Source: Bacillota bacterium
GTDB lineage: Bacteria; Bacillota; Clostridia; Tissierellales; Tissierellaceae
DNA: 64,000 nt
Reading direction: 5' to 3'
NCBI GenBank assembly: GCA_023388495.1
Contig: JAEWGC010000008.1
Coordinates: 62,001-126,000 of the forward strand
In this document: positions 8,190 to 17,017 of the stretch, one piece after another
Position numbering within the stretch: the first letter of the stretch is position 1
How the letters are laid out: the number at the start of each line of letters is the position of its first letter
Translations under genes and position numbers: made by a program
The notes under the pieces: generated by a model
Told to the model about the DNA's origin: nothing
Databases searched by the model: none
Seen by the model: only the letters and a program-made list of their open reading frames with translations

Positions 8190-9605
8190 TTAAATCAAGT
8201 TCAAATTAATAGCAGCATACATTAGTACTACTAATATAGGGATCCATAATGTTCCAATAATAAATCCTGGTTTAGGCATGTCCTTTAACTTCCAATATCC
8301 ATAACCATAAGTAGTCATAGCTGTAGGGTCTAATGGAATTAAGAATACGCATGACGCAGTATAAGCCAGTGGAAGTACTAAATATATTGGATTTATGCCC
8401 ATAGTCTCAGCTAAAACAGCTATTACTGGTATAGTTAATGCCATAACAGCACCAGAAATCGGAACTAATAAGTGAATAAAAATACCAAATACAGAAACTG
8501 CTGATACAACCGTTAATAATGGTGAGTTAGTAAATCCACCTAAGAAAGTATCACTTAACCATTTGGCACTACCAAAGTCACTTAGTATCATGGCTAAAGC
8601 ATTACATGAACCAACTAATAATAATATTTCCCATCCAATTTTTTGTTTTGCCTCTTCCCATTCAAGTATATCTATACCTGGCAAGAAGAATATGGTAGTT
8701 GTAAGCATAGATATAAAAGCTGTCTCTAATTTATTCAATGACGATGTTATCCAAAGAATTATTGTAGTTGAAAAAATTATAAGAAACACTACTTCTTTTC
8801 TATTCATTTTCCCTAGGATTTTTCGTTCTTCTTTAATATCTTCAAAGCCTTTAATTGTTTCAAACTCTGGTTTATAAAGCTTGCTAATTATTATCCATGA
8901 TATTATAGTAAGAATCATAGCCAGTGGAATACCTACTATGGACCATTGGAGGAAACCTATTTCTATTCCTGCTACATTTTTTAATAAATTGATTGAAAGA
9001 ATATTTACTCCACTTCCTGCTGGAGTTGCTACACCACCAACAGCTGCTGCAATCGGTATCCCTAACATAACACTCTTACCAAATGTAGACTCCCCAGGCA
9101 CACAATTATTCTTCTTTAATATTTCATTTGCAATGGCACCTACTATAATCCCAGCAGGAATATCAGCTAAAAAGAACGAAATTAAAGAAGTACATGCCAT
9201 TAAACTTAATAATACATATTTACTTTTATTTCCTAGAATGGTTGTTACATATAAAGATACTCTATGACCAAAACCAACTTTTACAAATGCTTGTGCTATC
9301 AATAATGCTGATAAGATAAAAAATAAAGTTGGAGTGGCAAAATTTTTCATTATGTTCCCAGTACTATCGATCTTCAATAAATTAGGTAAAAATAATAGTA
9401 AGCATGATGAAATTGCAATAGGCACATATTCGGTTACCCATGTTATGGTTGCACTAATTATTAGAGCAATTCCCTTCCATCCTTCAATGCTCAATCCTGC
9501 TGGTGGTTCAACACTAGTTAATCCCAAATAAACAGCAATAGCTAATACTAGATATGCTATCTTTTTAATTCCACCTTTTTTAATTTTCGTTGCATTGGCC
9601 TCCAT
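8190..9605 (-). CDS. DASS/SLC13-family anion permease
   Basis: Integral membrane carrier of the divalent-anion:sodium symporter family, 471 aa with about a dozen hydrophobic segments. Family features include ITWVTEYVPIAISS, the first substrate-loop region GGVATPAGSGVN and the C-terminal IPLDPTAMTTYGYGYW. The classical sodium-site motif (SNT followed by TPPN) is altered in both halves, so neither coupling ion nor substrate (dicarboxylate, 2-oxoacid or other anion) can be assigned. The reading starting with GTG at 9614 sits inside the ribosome site; the ATG at 9605 has AAGGAG 8 bases away. Its neighbours suggest transport linked to oxoacid metabolism. Confidence 0.85.
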   Translation of the reverse strand: MEANATKIKKGGIKKIAYLVLAIAVYLGLTSVEPPAGLSIEGWKGIALIISATITWVTEYVPIAISSCLLLFLPNLLKIDSTGNIMKNFATPTLFFILSALLIAQAFVKVGFGHRVSLYVTTILGNKSKYVLLSLMACTSLISFFLADIPAGIIVGAIANEILKKNNCVPGESTFGKSVMLGIPIAAAVGGVATPAGSGVNILSINLLKNVAGIEIGFLQWSIVGIPLAMILTIISWIIISKLYKPEFETIKGFEDIKEERKILGKMNRKEVVFLIIFSTTIILWITSSLNKLETAFISMLTTTIFFLPGIDILEWEEAKQKIGWEILLLVGSCNALAMILSDFGSAKWLSDTFLGGFTNSPLLTVVSAVSVFGIFIHLLVPISGAVMALTIPVIAVLAETMGINPIYLVLPLAYTASCVFLIPLDPTAMTTYGYGYWKLKDMPKPGFIIGTLWIPILVVLMYAAINLNLI

Positions 9606-9764
9606 AGTATACACTCCTTACATTTTTTAGTTGATGATTATAAAATACTCCATTCCTTATACTATAAATATTATGCTTTTATAATAGCTTAACTTCTTTA
9701 CACCTCCTTAATTTTACTTATAAGATATATAATTTTTGACTTTCAATTTAATGCTTTACATACC

Positions 9765-9965
9765 TTATGTGTTTATATTAATACGCAAAATAAAATATTT
9801 CAATAAGCTATCCACACTTTCTTCTATACAAATGCAGTTAATATCACGCTTTCAATTAACATTGTGTTTGCATACATCATTATACGTTTCTAGATGTTTT
9901 AATATATTGCTTAATAATGAAAATATACTCACATTGTTAAGGTCTCTATTACTTGGAACTAACAA
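9765..9965 (-). pseudogene. Possible decayed PucR-type helix-turn-helix C-terminus, copy A
   Basis: The minus-strand frame reads with a single internal TGA and resembles the C-terminal HTH of PucR/CdaR regulators: SNILKHLETYNDVCKHNVN before the stop, SLLKYFILRIN after it (family pattern LxTLxxYxxxxxNV...TLxYRLxRI). There is no start codon or upstream domain. The second copy at 14387-14587 has the same length and the same TGA. Assignment rests on my reading only. Confidence 0.35.
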
Positions 9966-10175
9966 ATATTACAAGGTTTTCCATGGCTATTTTAAAATAA
10001 TTCTGACTTCTCCCTTTCTTTTTTGAACAAAATTCATATAAATAGTCATTCTAAAATAGAAAAAATACATTAATAAGGTGTATTTAAATCATCATTCATT
10101 AAAATTAAAATAAGTTCCCTCCCGAAGACAAAAATATCATTTTTTATTAAAAAATATGATTATTGTCATGCAACT

Positions 10176-10211
10176 TAACTAATATACTTACACATGTAAG
10201 TATATTAGTTA
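10176..10211. repeat. Perfect 17-bp inverted repeat, 2-bp centre
   Basis: TAACTAATATACTTACA pairs with TGTAAGTATATTAGTTA across CA. It lies in the stretch present in copy A of the duplicated segment but absent from copy B. It could be a mini-element end, an operator or a hairpin for the downstream permease mRNA. Confidence 0.75.
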
Positions 10212-10441
10212 AAATTATTGACTAAAATTAAATATTAATATAAAATGTCGTCTAATACTTTATATACAATCCTTATACTAATTAGATTTTTTGTTGAAAA
10301 GATGGTTTAAATTGAACTAAAAAAACATGCTTTATTAATTGTTTGTTGTATTGGCACAATAATAACAAGTTATCATTAGTTGGTTATAATCTTTACAAAG
10401 CTATTAATGAGATTTTAATTGAAATGGAGGTTATATTAAGC

Positions 10442-11845
10442 ATGCAGATTAAATCTGATGTATACAAGAAAATAAGTCTAAAGAAAAATTTAAAAATGCA
10501 AAAAGTTATGAAATTTATATATTCTTTGCTTTTTCCTTTATTTATAGTTTTTGCCCACCCTTTAGGAATGGACTTAAATCAAAGTATAATTCTAGGAACC
10601 TTAGTTTTAGTCCTAACTTGGTGGACTACAGGAATTGTAAATAGAACACATGCGTCTATTTTTTTACTTGTAATTTTTGGGGTTTTCGGAATGACTCCTT
10701 TAAAGGAAATTTTCAAATTCCCTCTATCATCTAATTTTTATATGATTGCCCTGTCATTTTTATTGTCTCAGGGGATAGTAAATTCAAATGCAGCCAATAG
10801 ATTTTCAAATTTTATACTTAATAAGTATGGAAATACTCCTTATAAATTGATTTTTATGTCATTTGTATTTTCCATATTGCTAATCTTTATAATACCTCAA
10901 ACTTTTTCTAGAGTAATACTTCTGTCATCAATATATCAACAATTCTTCAAAAACAGAGAAATACCTGATGACACAAAAGAAGTATTATATTTTAGCATAT
11001 TTGTAGCTGCAGCAATTACCTGCATGACTTTTATAAATGGAGATATAATACTAAATTATTCAGTCACTCAATTTGCTGGAATATCTATGGGTTGGGCTGA
11101 ATGGGCAAAATATATGACAGTACCTTCTCTGTTGACAACCTTAGCTACAGGTATAACTTTTGTTTTGATATTTAGAAAAAAATTAAAAAACATCAATTTA
11201 AATTTAATAAATAGTAATATCAATATGAATAAAATTAGCAATAAAGAAAAATCAGCTATAATAATAATGGCCGTAGTAATTTTACTATGGATGACGGAGC
11301 CATTACACTCAATCAATTCAGCGATTATAGCACTATTAGGAACATTAGCTATGTTTGGGTTTAAGATAATTGAAGTTAAAGATTTTAAAAGCCTAAATTT
11401 TGGCTTATTAATTTTCCTTACCTCTGCTTTTGCTATTGGAAGCGTAATGAACCGAAGTGGAGTAGCAAACATTATTTATTCAAGTATGATGGATATATTT
11501 CCATCCACATTCTCCAATACTTACTTGATTATTTTAATTGTGACAGTTATGGCACTGCATATGCTATTAGGAAGTTCTATAACCACTTTATCCGTTGTTA
11601 TCCCTGTTTTAATTCAATTGACAAATGGAATAATAGATCCAATACCATTATCCCTTTTAGTATATGTTGCTATTAATATTCATTTTATATTACCATTTCA
11701 CAATATAACCATAATGGTAGGTGCAGGTAATAACTATTATTCAAATAAAACTGTGATAAGATATGGAATGGCATTGACTATATTGGTATTCGTGGCTATA
11801 TTTGGATTTTATATACCTTGGTGGAAATTTTTGAATCTTTTATAA
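10442..11845 (+). CDS. Divergent DASS/ion-transporter superfamily permease
   Basis: 467-aa polytopic membrane protein with about 11-12 hydrophobic segments and a basic cytoplasmic loop near the middle (FRKKLKNINLN). The organisation of two halves, each with a hydrophobic hairpin, and segments such as LTWWTTGIVNRTHASIFLL and LGSSITTLSVVIPVLIQL, resemble SLC13/DASS carriers, distantly related to the permease at 8190-9605. Earlier in-frame ATGs exist; the ATG at 10442 follows GGAGG by about 11 bases and removes a non-hydrophobic leader. Substrate unknown. It is divergent from the first permease across the duplicated segment. Confidence 0.65.
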   Translation: MQIKSDVYKKISLKKNLKMQKVMKFIYSLLFPLFIVFAHPLGMDLNQSIILGTLVLVLTWWTTGIVNRTHASIFLLVIFGVFGMTPLKEIFKFPLSSNFYMIALSFLLSQGIVNSNAANRFSNFILNKYGNTPYKLIFMSFVFSILLIFIIPQTFSRVILLSSIYQQFFKNREIPDDTKEVLYFSIFVAAAITCMTFINGDIILNYSVTQFAGISMGWAEWAKYMTVPSLLTTLATGITFVLIFRKKLKNINLNLINSNINMNKISNKEKSAIIIMAVVILLWMTEPLHSINSAIIALLGTLAMFGFKIIEVKDFKSLNFGLLIFLTSAFAIGSVMNRSGVANIIYSSMMDIFPSTFSNTYLIILIVTVMALHMLLGSSITTLSVVIPVLIQLTNGIIDPIPLSLLVYVAINIHFILPFHNITIMVGAGNNYYSNKTVIRYGMALTILVFVAIFGFYIPWWKFLNLL

Positions 11846-11866
11846 TACCATTACAACCTTTTACAA

Positions 11867-11900
11867 ATAGTGGAGGCCACCTTTTAGGTGGCCTCTACTA
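11867..11900. terminator. Hairpin between convergent genes
   Basis: TAGTGGAGGCCACCT pairs with AGGTGGCCTCTACTA over a TTT loop. The stem is strong but neither strand has a long T run, so termination is likely but not certain. Confidence 0.6.
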
Positions 11901-11943
11901 AATGAACTTATTACTCTAATTAAACTTAGCTCTCATATATCAA

Positions 11944-13965
11944 TTAAATCTTAAATTTAGATACAACTTCTTTAAGTGAATTAGCATATTCAATACTAAT
12001 TTGAATGCTCTGCCCAACCTTTTCTGTTAGTTCAACCGTCTTTGAGGTTTTCTCAGCAATATCAGATACCCCTTGAGCACCTTCATTCACTGTCGTAGCT
12101 ACCTGGTTAATTGCCATTGTAATATTATTCATTATTTCTGCTAATTTGTCAGATGATTTATTTATCGATTCCATCATTTCAGTAACCAAAGTAGCATCTT
12201 TGCTATACTGTTGACTGACTTCTATAAAATTATCATAGTCGGTAGATAAATCCTTATCAAGGAAATCCAGTATTTGATAAAAACCGCTTGTTATGTTGTT
12301 TACTGCACTATTTATTTCTAATACTATCTTCTGAATATCACCAGTAGTATTTGATGATTGTTCTGCTAATTTCCTTATTTCATCAGATACAACAGCAAAG
12401 CCCCTTCCTGCTTCACCTGCCCTTGCCGCCTCAATAGCTGCATTTAGGGCAAGAAGATTAGTCCTTTCTGTAATATTCAAAATAGCATCAGCTAAAACAT
12501 TGATTTGATCAACAGATTTTAATTGCATCATTGCATCTTCCAAGTTTCCCTTTACACCCGAATAAATAGCCCTTGAATTTTCACTAGATTCAATAGTATT
12601 ATTCTTCATCTTTTCAGCTCTTTCAATAATCTCAGCTGCTAAATCAGTTCCCTCTATAGTTTTATTAACAATTGCCTCTACACCTTTATTTGCTTCCTCA
12701 GCAGATGCATTAATCTCTTCAGCAGATGCTGCAGTTTCTTGCATTCCTGCAGATAGCTGTTCCGTTGTAGCTGAATTGTCATTAGCATATAAATACATAT
12801 CCTCCATTGCTATTCCAATATTCCTTGAATTTTCGCTTATATTATCCGAAGTATTTTGAAGTGAATTAATAACTTCATTTAATGTATTTCGCATATTTTT
12901 TATTGCCTTTGACATTATACCAGTTTCATCCTTAGCTTTGACAAGTTTTTCCATGGAACTATCATCTGTAAGATCAAGATCGGCAACTTTATTAATCAAT
13001 TCGGTTACCTCTACAATAGGAACTGCTATCTGCTTTGCTGTATACAAACTTAGAGCAAAAGCTATAGCAATTGCTATTAATCCTATAATTATTGTAAAAA
13101 TGGCCATATCATTTACTGGAGCTTGTATTTCATCTAGATTTCCATTAACTACAAGAAGCCAATTAGTTTTTGGTATGACCGTATAGGCAGCAAACTTTTG
13201 CTGTCCCTTATAAGTATAATTAATATTAGATGAATTCACCTGATTTCCATTTTGGACCATGAAAACTATATCTTTTATCTCTTCAATTTCAACAGGTTGT
13301 CCTATTTTCTCGATATCAGGGTCGTAAATATAATTTCCATTTTCATCTAATAAATATGCATAACTTGATTCTGCACCATTTACCTTTAGCTCGTCTAAAT
13401 ATCTTATTATATTTTCAGCAAATATGGAGCTACCTAAATATCCTTTTATATTGCCAGTAGAAGGATCAATTATAGGACGTATAAAAATAACAACTTGTTT
13501 TCCTGTTGCCTTCGACACTAAAGTTTCACTTATCTGAGGTTCTTTTGTTCTTAGCACATCCTGAGCATATTTTCTTTCACTTTGATCTGTACCAATTGCA
13601 GCTTTATTTGGGAAAGCTACTACCTTTGCATTTTCATCAGAAATGAATATGCCCTCCATACCTTCTTTATTTGATGTGTATTCATTTAGAATGCTACAAA
13701 CCTTTTCCGTCTTTGTCTCGTCTCCTGGATTTAATAACAAATCTAGTACATATTCATTTGAAGTTAAATGATCAGGAAGCAGTTCTTCTTTTTCTATAGA
13801 TTCTAATATTAGCTTCTTTTCAACTTCTACTAATTCCAAAGCAGACTTTTCTACTTGATCCATGATTATCTCACTCGACTTTAAATATGTGACACCCTCG
13901 ATAACAATAATAGCTATGACTATTAATATTGTTATAACAAATGTAAGCTTTTTTCTAATATTCAT
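11944..13965 (-). CDS. Methyl-accepting chemotaxis protein with dCache-type sensor
   Basis: Transmembrane chemoreceptor, 673 aa. The order is an N-terminal signal/TM helix (FVITILIVIAIIVIEG), an extracellular sensor of about 250 residues typical of double-Cache domains, TM2 near residues 285-310 (FTIIIGLIAIAIAFALS), HAMP, then a cytoplasmic signalling domain with the conserved hairpin tip ILNITERTNLLALNAAIEAA (a 20-residue signature of MCPs). It signals through CheA/CheW to the flagellar motor; cache domains usually bind amino acids or carboxylates (family knowledge). A GTG six codons earlier lies in the AAAGGGGGG ribosome site, so the ATG at 13965 is chosen. No che gene is in the window. Confidence 0.9.
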   Translation of the reverse strand: MNIRKKLTFVITILIVIAIIVIEGVTYLKSSEIIMDQVEKSALELVEVEKKLILESIEKEELLPDHLTSNEYVLDLLLNPGDETKTEKVCSILNEYTSNKEGMEGIFISDENAKVVAFPNKAAIGTDQSERKYAQDVLRTKEPQISETLVSKATGKQVVIFIRPIIDPSTGNIKGYLGSSIFAENIIRYLDELKVNGAESSYAYLLDENGNYIYDPDIEKIGQPVEIEEIKDIVFMVQNGNQVNSSNINYTYKGQQKFAAYTVIPKTNWLLVVNGNLDEIQAPVNDMAIFTIIIGLIAIAIAFALSLYTAKQIAVPIVEVTELINKVADLDLTDDSSMEKLVKAKDETGIMSKAIKNMRNTLNEVINSLQNTSDNISENSRNIGIAMEDMYLYANDNSATTEQLSAGMQETAASAEEINASAEEANKGVEAIVNKTIEGTDLAAEIIERAEKMKNNTIESSENSRAIYSGVKGNLEDAMMQLKSVDQINVLADAILNITERTNLLALNAAIEAARAGEAGRGFAVVSDEIRKLAEQSSNTTGDIQKIVLEINSAVNNITSGFYQILDFLDKDLSTDYDNFIEVSQQYSKDATLVTEMMESINKSSDKLAEIMNNITMAINQVATTVNEGAQGVSDIAEKTSKTVELTEKVGQSIQISIEYANSLKEVVSKFKI

Positions 13966-14121
13966 ACTATCCCCCCTTTGCACACCTATTAAATTATTTT
14001 TTAGTTAAAATAAATTCTTTTGCATCTAATATAATAGCATTTATTACCAATAGTTCCACGCTTTACAATCTTGAACAATAACTAAAATTATTCACTAGAT
14101 ACTTCGCATATAAATAATTTT

Positions 14122-14248
14122 TAGAGGGCATCTCATTGAAATTAGACTTATTTTTAATATTCTCCCTTATTATTTGATTTTTAATAGTAGGAATTAATTT
14201 TAACGCTATTCAAATCACTATTAATATTATAGATATAATCTTATTCAT
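14122..14248 (-). pseudogene. Sortase 5'-end remnant (duplicate of the downstream sortase)
   Basis: The minus strand from ATG 14248 reads MNKIISIILIVI, then TGA, then IALKLIPTIKNQIIREN and IKNKS. This matches the N-terminus of the intact sortase at 15012-15680 (MKKTISIMLIVIG, LTPTIKKQIIKNN, IKNKS) residue by residue across the TGA, then similarity fades. The upstream DNA also matches (AAAAGCAAAAGAACCG against AAAAGCAAAAGGAACCG). It is a truncated, broken duplicate. Confidence 0.75.
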
Positions 14249-14291
14249 CTTAATCCCTCAATAAAAAGCAAAAGAACCGTCTCTAGTACTC

Positions 14292-14806
14292 TTATGCTTT
14301 TATATGATACCTTAACTTCTTACACCTCCCTAATTTTACTTATAAGATATATAAAGCTTAACTTCTAATTTAATACCTTACATATCTTATGTGTTTATAT
14401 TAATACGCAAAATGAAATATTTCAATAAAGTATTCATACTTTCTTCTATATAAAGGTAGTTAATATCACGCTTTCAATTAACATTATGTTTACAGATGTC
14501 ATTATACGCTTCTAAATGTTTTAATACATTGCTAAATAACGGAAATATACTCACATTGTTAAGGTCTTTACTACTTGAAACTAGCAAATATTATAAGCTT
14601 TTCTAAGTCTATTTTTGAATAATTCCATTTTTCTCCACTATTTTTGAACCAAATTCATATAAATAATCATTATAAAACAGAAATAATATATTAGTAATAA
14701 GTATTTCATTAAAATTAAATATTAATATAGAATGCCGTCTGATACTTTATATGCAGTCCTTATACTAATTAGATTTTTCATTGATAAGATGGTTTAAATT
14801 TAATTA
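14292..14806. repeat. Duplicated non-coding segment, copy B
   Basis: Counterpart of 9671-10320 without the 123-bp insertion. It lies between the sortase remnant and the tRNA-Ala terminator. Both copies contain a minus-strand GGGAGGTGTAAG-like ribosome-site sequence with no usable start behind it, which suggests a decayed gene junction. Confidence 0.8.
14387..14587 (-). pseudogene. Possible decayed PucR-type helix-turn-helix C-terminus, copy B
   Basis: Same 201-nt frame as 9765-9965, with no length change between copies. It reads SNVLKHLETYNDICKHNVN, TGA, then LYIEESMNTLLKYFILRIN. I count 23 differences between the copies, spread 10/5/8 over codon positions 1/2/3, so there is no sign of ongoing protein-level selection. 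The shared TGA implies the decay preceded the duplication. Confidence 0.35.
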
Positions 14807-14833
14807 AAATAATATAGTTGATGAATTTCCATA

Positions 14834-14873
14834 AAAAAATGTAGCAGAGAATTAATTCTCTGCTACATTTTTT
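14834..14873 (-). terminator. Terminator of tRNA-Ala
   Basis: A fully paired stem (AAAAAATGTAGCAGAGAATT and its complement) directly downstream of the tRNA on the minus strand, ending in a T7 run. Its twin is at 2401-2442. Confidence 0.85.
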
Positions 14874-14878
14874 ATCTT

Positions 14879-14954
14879 TGGTGGAGCTTAGGGGACTTGA
14901 ACCCCTGACCTCCTGACTGCCAGTCAGGCGCGCTCCCAACTGCGCCAAAACCCC
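14879..14954 (-). tRNA. tRNA-Ala (anticodon GGC), CCA encoded
   Basis: 76-nt cloverleaf. The acceptor stem GGGGTTT pairs with AAGCTCC and includes a G3-U70 pair, the alanine identity element. The anticodon arm CCTGA-CTGGCAG-TCAGG gives anticodon GGC (complement of bases 14919-14921). The T arm is AGGGG-TTCAAGT-CCCCT. Discriminator A and the terminal CCA are encoded. It reads GCC/GCU codons. Confidence 0.95.
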
Positions 14955-15011
14955 AAATGCTTAATATAAGCATAATACATTTTCCATACTTTTTCAAGTA
15001 TTATCCATATA

Positions 15012-15680
15012 TTAATCTACTTTCAAATCTTCAATAGGATATTCATCTACTAATTCTCCTAGGGCAAAAAATCTTTTTTCTGTTTTTGATGAATAATAGC
15101 AAGTCATAAGAGATATAATGGGTTTTCCTCTTTCATCTGCTCTTCTATTATCTAGCATATCCATAGCAGTATCTGGAACCACAATTGCATCATATATCTT
15201 ATATTCGTAAACAATCTTTTTATCTGTTATATATACTGTGCTCCCAACTTCTATGTCCATTAAAGATCCAAATAATAAATCCTTCTGCTTCATCTTATGT
15301 CCTGCTAATGGATAGTTTCCCTCACCCATTTTCTGAGAAGGAACCATCGTAGTAGCTCCTATTAATAGATTTGCATTAGTTACCCCCTTTAATATCGGTA
15401 AATTTATATTTAAATCTGGAATAATTAATTGACCTATTATTGATTTATTATCAAAGTTAATTGATCCCATAATAGTAGATGCTATTCCCACATCTTCTAT
15501 GGCCTCATAATCAAATTCTGCCTCTACTTCTAGATTTTCAACTATTTCCTCGTGAGTAATATTCTCTATTATCTCAGATTTATTTTTGATATTATTCTTT
15601 ATTATTTGTTTTTTGATAGTAGGAGTTAAGATTAATATAATTCCAATTACTATCAACATTATAGATATTGTCTTTTTCAT
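15012..15680 (-). CDS. Sortase (cysteine transpeptidase)
   Basis: Membrane-anchored transpeptidase that cleaves an LPXTG-like sorting signal and links the protein to the cell wall. 222 aa: N-terminal TM helix (ISIMLIVIGIILILTP), a charged spacer, then the sortase beta-barrel from about residue 75. Catalytic His lies in YPLAGHKM, Cys in LMTCYY, and Arg in KRFFALGELV, so the triad is complete. The layout is class A/D-like. A GTG/ATG further upstream would include the ribosome site; the ATG at 15680 follows GGAGGGATAAA. No substrate with an obvious sorting signal is in the window. A broken copy of its 5' end lies at 14122-14248. Confidence 0.88.
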   Translation of the reverse strand: MKKTISIMLIVIGIILILTPTIKKQIIKNNIKNKSEIIENITHEEIVENLEVEAEFDYEAIEDVGIASTIMGSINFDNKSIIGQLIIPDLNINLPILKGVTNANLLIGATTMVPSQKMGEGNYPLAGHKMKQKDLLFGSLMDIEVGSTVYITDKKIVYEYKIYDAIVVPDTAMDMLDNRRADERGKPIISLMTCYYSSKTEKRFFALGELVDEYPIEDLKVD

Positions 15681-15837
15681 TTTTATCCCTCCAAGAATAA
15701 AATCTAAAAGCAAAAGGAACCGCCTGTACCCGTAATATTGGGGTCTACTGTTTTCTAGTGATTACCATTATATTGCTATTTAAAAAATATATACCCAAAT
15801 CCTCGTTAAATAATTACTGATTTTAATCTATAGAAAA

Positions 15838-15877
15838 AAATAAGGATTAGATAATTACTATTACCTAATCCTTATTT
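15838..15877 (-). terminator. Intrinsic terminator of ychF
   Basis: AAATAAGGATTAG pairs with CTAATCCTTATTT; on the minus strand the stem is followed by a T7 run, 15 bp past the ychF stop. Confidence 0.85.
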
Positions 15878-15891
15878 CAAATACAATCCAA

Positions 15892-16980
15892 CTACACATT
15901 AAACCTAAACTCAATTATATCTCCATCACTTACTATATATTCCTTACCCTCTAAAGTAACTAGGCCCTTTTCCTTTGCCTTTACCATAGATCCATTCTCC
16001 TTCAGGTCAGCAAATCTACATACTTCTGCCCTGATAAATCCCTTTTCAATATCTGAGTGGATTTTTCCAGCTGCTTCCTTTGCCTTAGTATCTTTTCTAA
16101 TGGTCCAAGCCCTTACCTCATCCTTACCTGCTGTAAGGAAGGAAATAAGTCCAAGATAATCATAGGCAGTTTTAGCTAATTTATCTATTCCTGATTCTGT
16201 AATCTGTAAATCTTCCATAAACATTTCTCTATCTTCAGGTTCTAATTCTCTTATCTCTAACTCCGTCCTTATAGAGACCTCAATCAAAGGAGTATTGTGG
16301 AGCTTAGTGAATTCTATTAAATCCTTTCTTCCTAGATAGTCATTTTCCATTAATTGAGCTTCGTCTATATTAGCTACTAATATCATAGGTTTTTCTGACA
16401 AAAAAGAGAATGTCCTTAAAATTTCCTTTTCTTCATCTGCAAGATCAATATTGTGTAGAAGTAACCCATTCTCTAATCCTTCTCTACATTTTTTAAGTAC
16501 TTCTAATTCTTCTAGATTTTCCTTTGTTTGTTTTTTAGATGTTTCTATACGCTCTATACGATTCTCTATGACACCAAGATCCGCAAATAATAGCTCAAGA
16601 TTTATAGTCTCTATATCCCTCATAGGGTCTATATTTCCATCTGCATGAATTACATTATTATTCTCAAATATCCTAAGTACATGGACTAGAAGATCCACCT
16701 TTCTAATATTATCTAGAAACTGATTTCCTACTCCCTGACCTGTACTGGAGCCCTTTACCAAACCCGGTAGGTCTATTACCTCTATGGTTGCATAGGTTGT
16801 TTTTCTAGATTGATACATATCAGATAGAAAATCAATTCTTTCATCAGGTATCTTTGCAATACCTAAATGAGCTTCAACCTTTCCCTGAGAAAATCCTGCT
16901 GTTTCAATATTCGAGCCTGTTAAAAGATTAAATAAACTAGTCTTACCTACTGTCGGTAATCCGATTAAACCTATTTTCAT
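15892..16980 (-). CDS. ychF: Redox-regulated ATPase YchF
   Basis: Obg-family P-loop protein that in characterised members prefers ATP and binds the ribosome; implicated in stress and translation control. 362 aa, full length. G1 is GLPTVGKTSLFNLLTG (bacterial consensus has GLPNVGKST), G3 is DLPGLVKG, and the base-recognition motif NIDE replaces the NKxD of GTPases, as expected of YchF. A coiled-coil insertion lies around residues 125-175, and a C-terminal TGS domain ends YIVSDGDIIEFRFNV. It is transcribed in the same direction as ftsX, 37 bp behind it, so could be the last gene of that operon. Confidence 0.92.
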   Translation of the reverse strand: MKIGLIGLPTVGKTSLFNLLTGSNIETAGFSQGKVEAHLGIAKIPDERIDFLSDMYQSRKTTYATIEVIDLPGLVKGSSTGQGVGNQFLDNIRKVDLLVHVLRIFENNNVIHADGNIDPMRDIETINLELLFADLGVIENRIERIETSKKQTKENLEELEVLKKCREGLENGLLLHNIDLADEEKEILRTFSFLSEKPMILVANIDEAQLMENDYLGRKDLIEFTKLHNTPLIEVSIRTELEIRELEPEDREMFMEDLQITESGIDKLAKTAYDYLGLISFLTAGKDEVRAWTIRKDTKAKEAAGKIHSDIEKGFIRAEVCRFADLKENGSMVKAKEKGLVTLEGKEYIVSDGDIIEFRFNV

Positions 16981-17017
16981 ATTAGATTTTTCCCCTTCCT
17001 ATATTATTTTATCTTAT

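Larger units (their letters stand above)
9671..10320. repeat. Duplicated non-coding segment, copy A (with 123-bp insertion)
   Basis: Most of the gene-free stretch 9606-10441. It aligns with 14292-14806, at roughly 89% identity over the best part, and shares TTATGCTTTTATA at one end and a GATGGTTTAAATT-like stretch at the other. Copy A has an extra 123 bp (about 10110-10232) bracketed by the 10-bp direct repeat TAAAATTAAA. No live gene was found; an open frame of 96 codons on the plus strand has no family resemblance or ribosome site. Confidence 0.8.

Noticed and set aside
9850..9855. Shared TGA in the PucR-like frames read as selenocysteine
   Set aside because: No start codon, no Cys at that position in PucR HTH domains, and substitutions are spread over all codon positions.
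9736..10026. Plus-strand open frame of 96 codons in the duplicated segment
   Set aside because: No ribosome site, no family resemblance, and no counterpart frame was followed in copy B; the minus-strand reading explains the region better.
14200..14248. TGA in the sortase remnant read as selenocysteine
   Set aside because: It falls in a hydrophobic membrane helix, aligns with Gly of the intact copy, and similarity is lost soon after; this is decay, not recoding.
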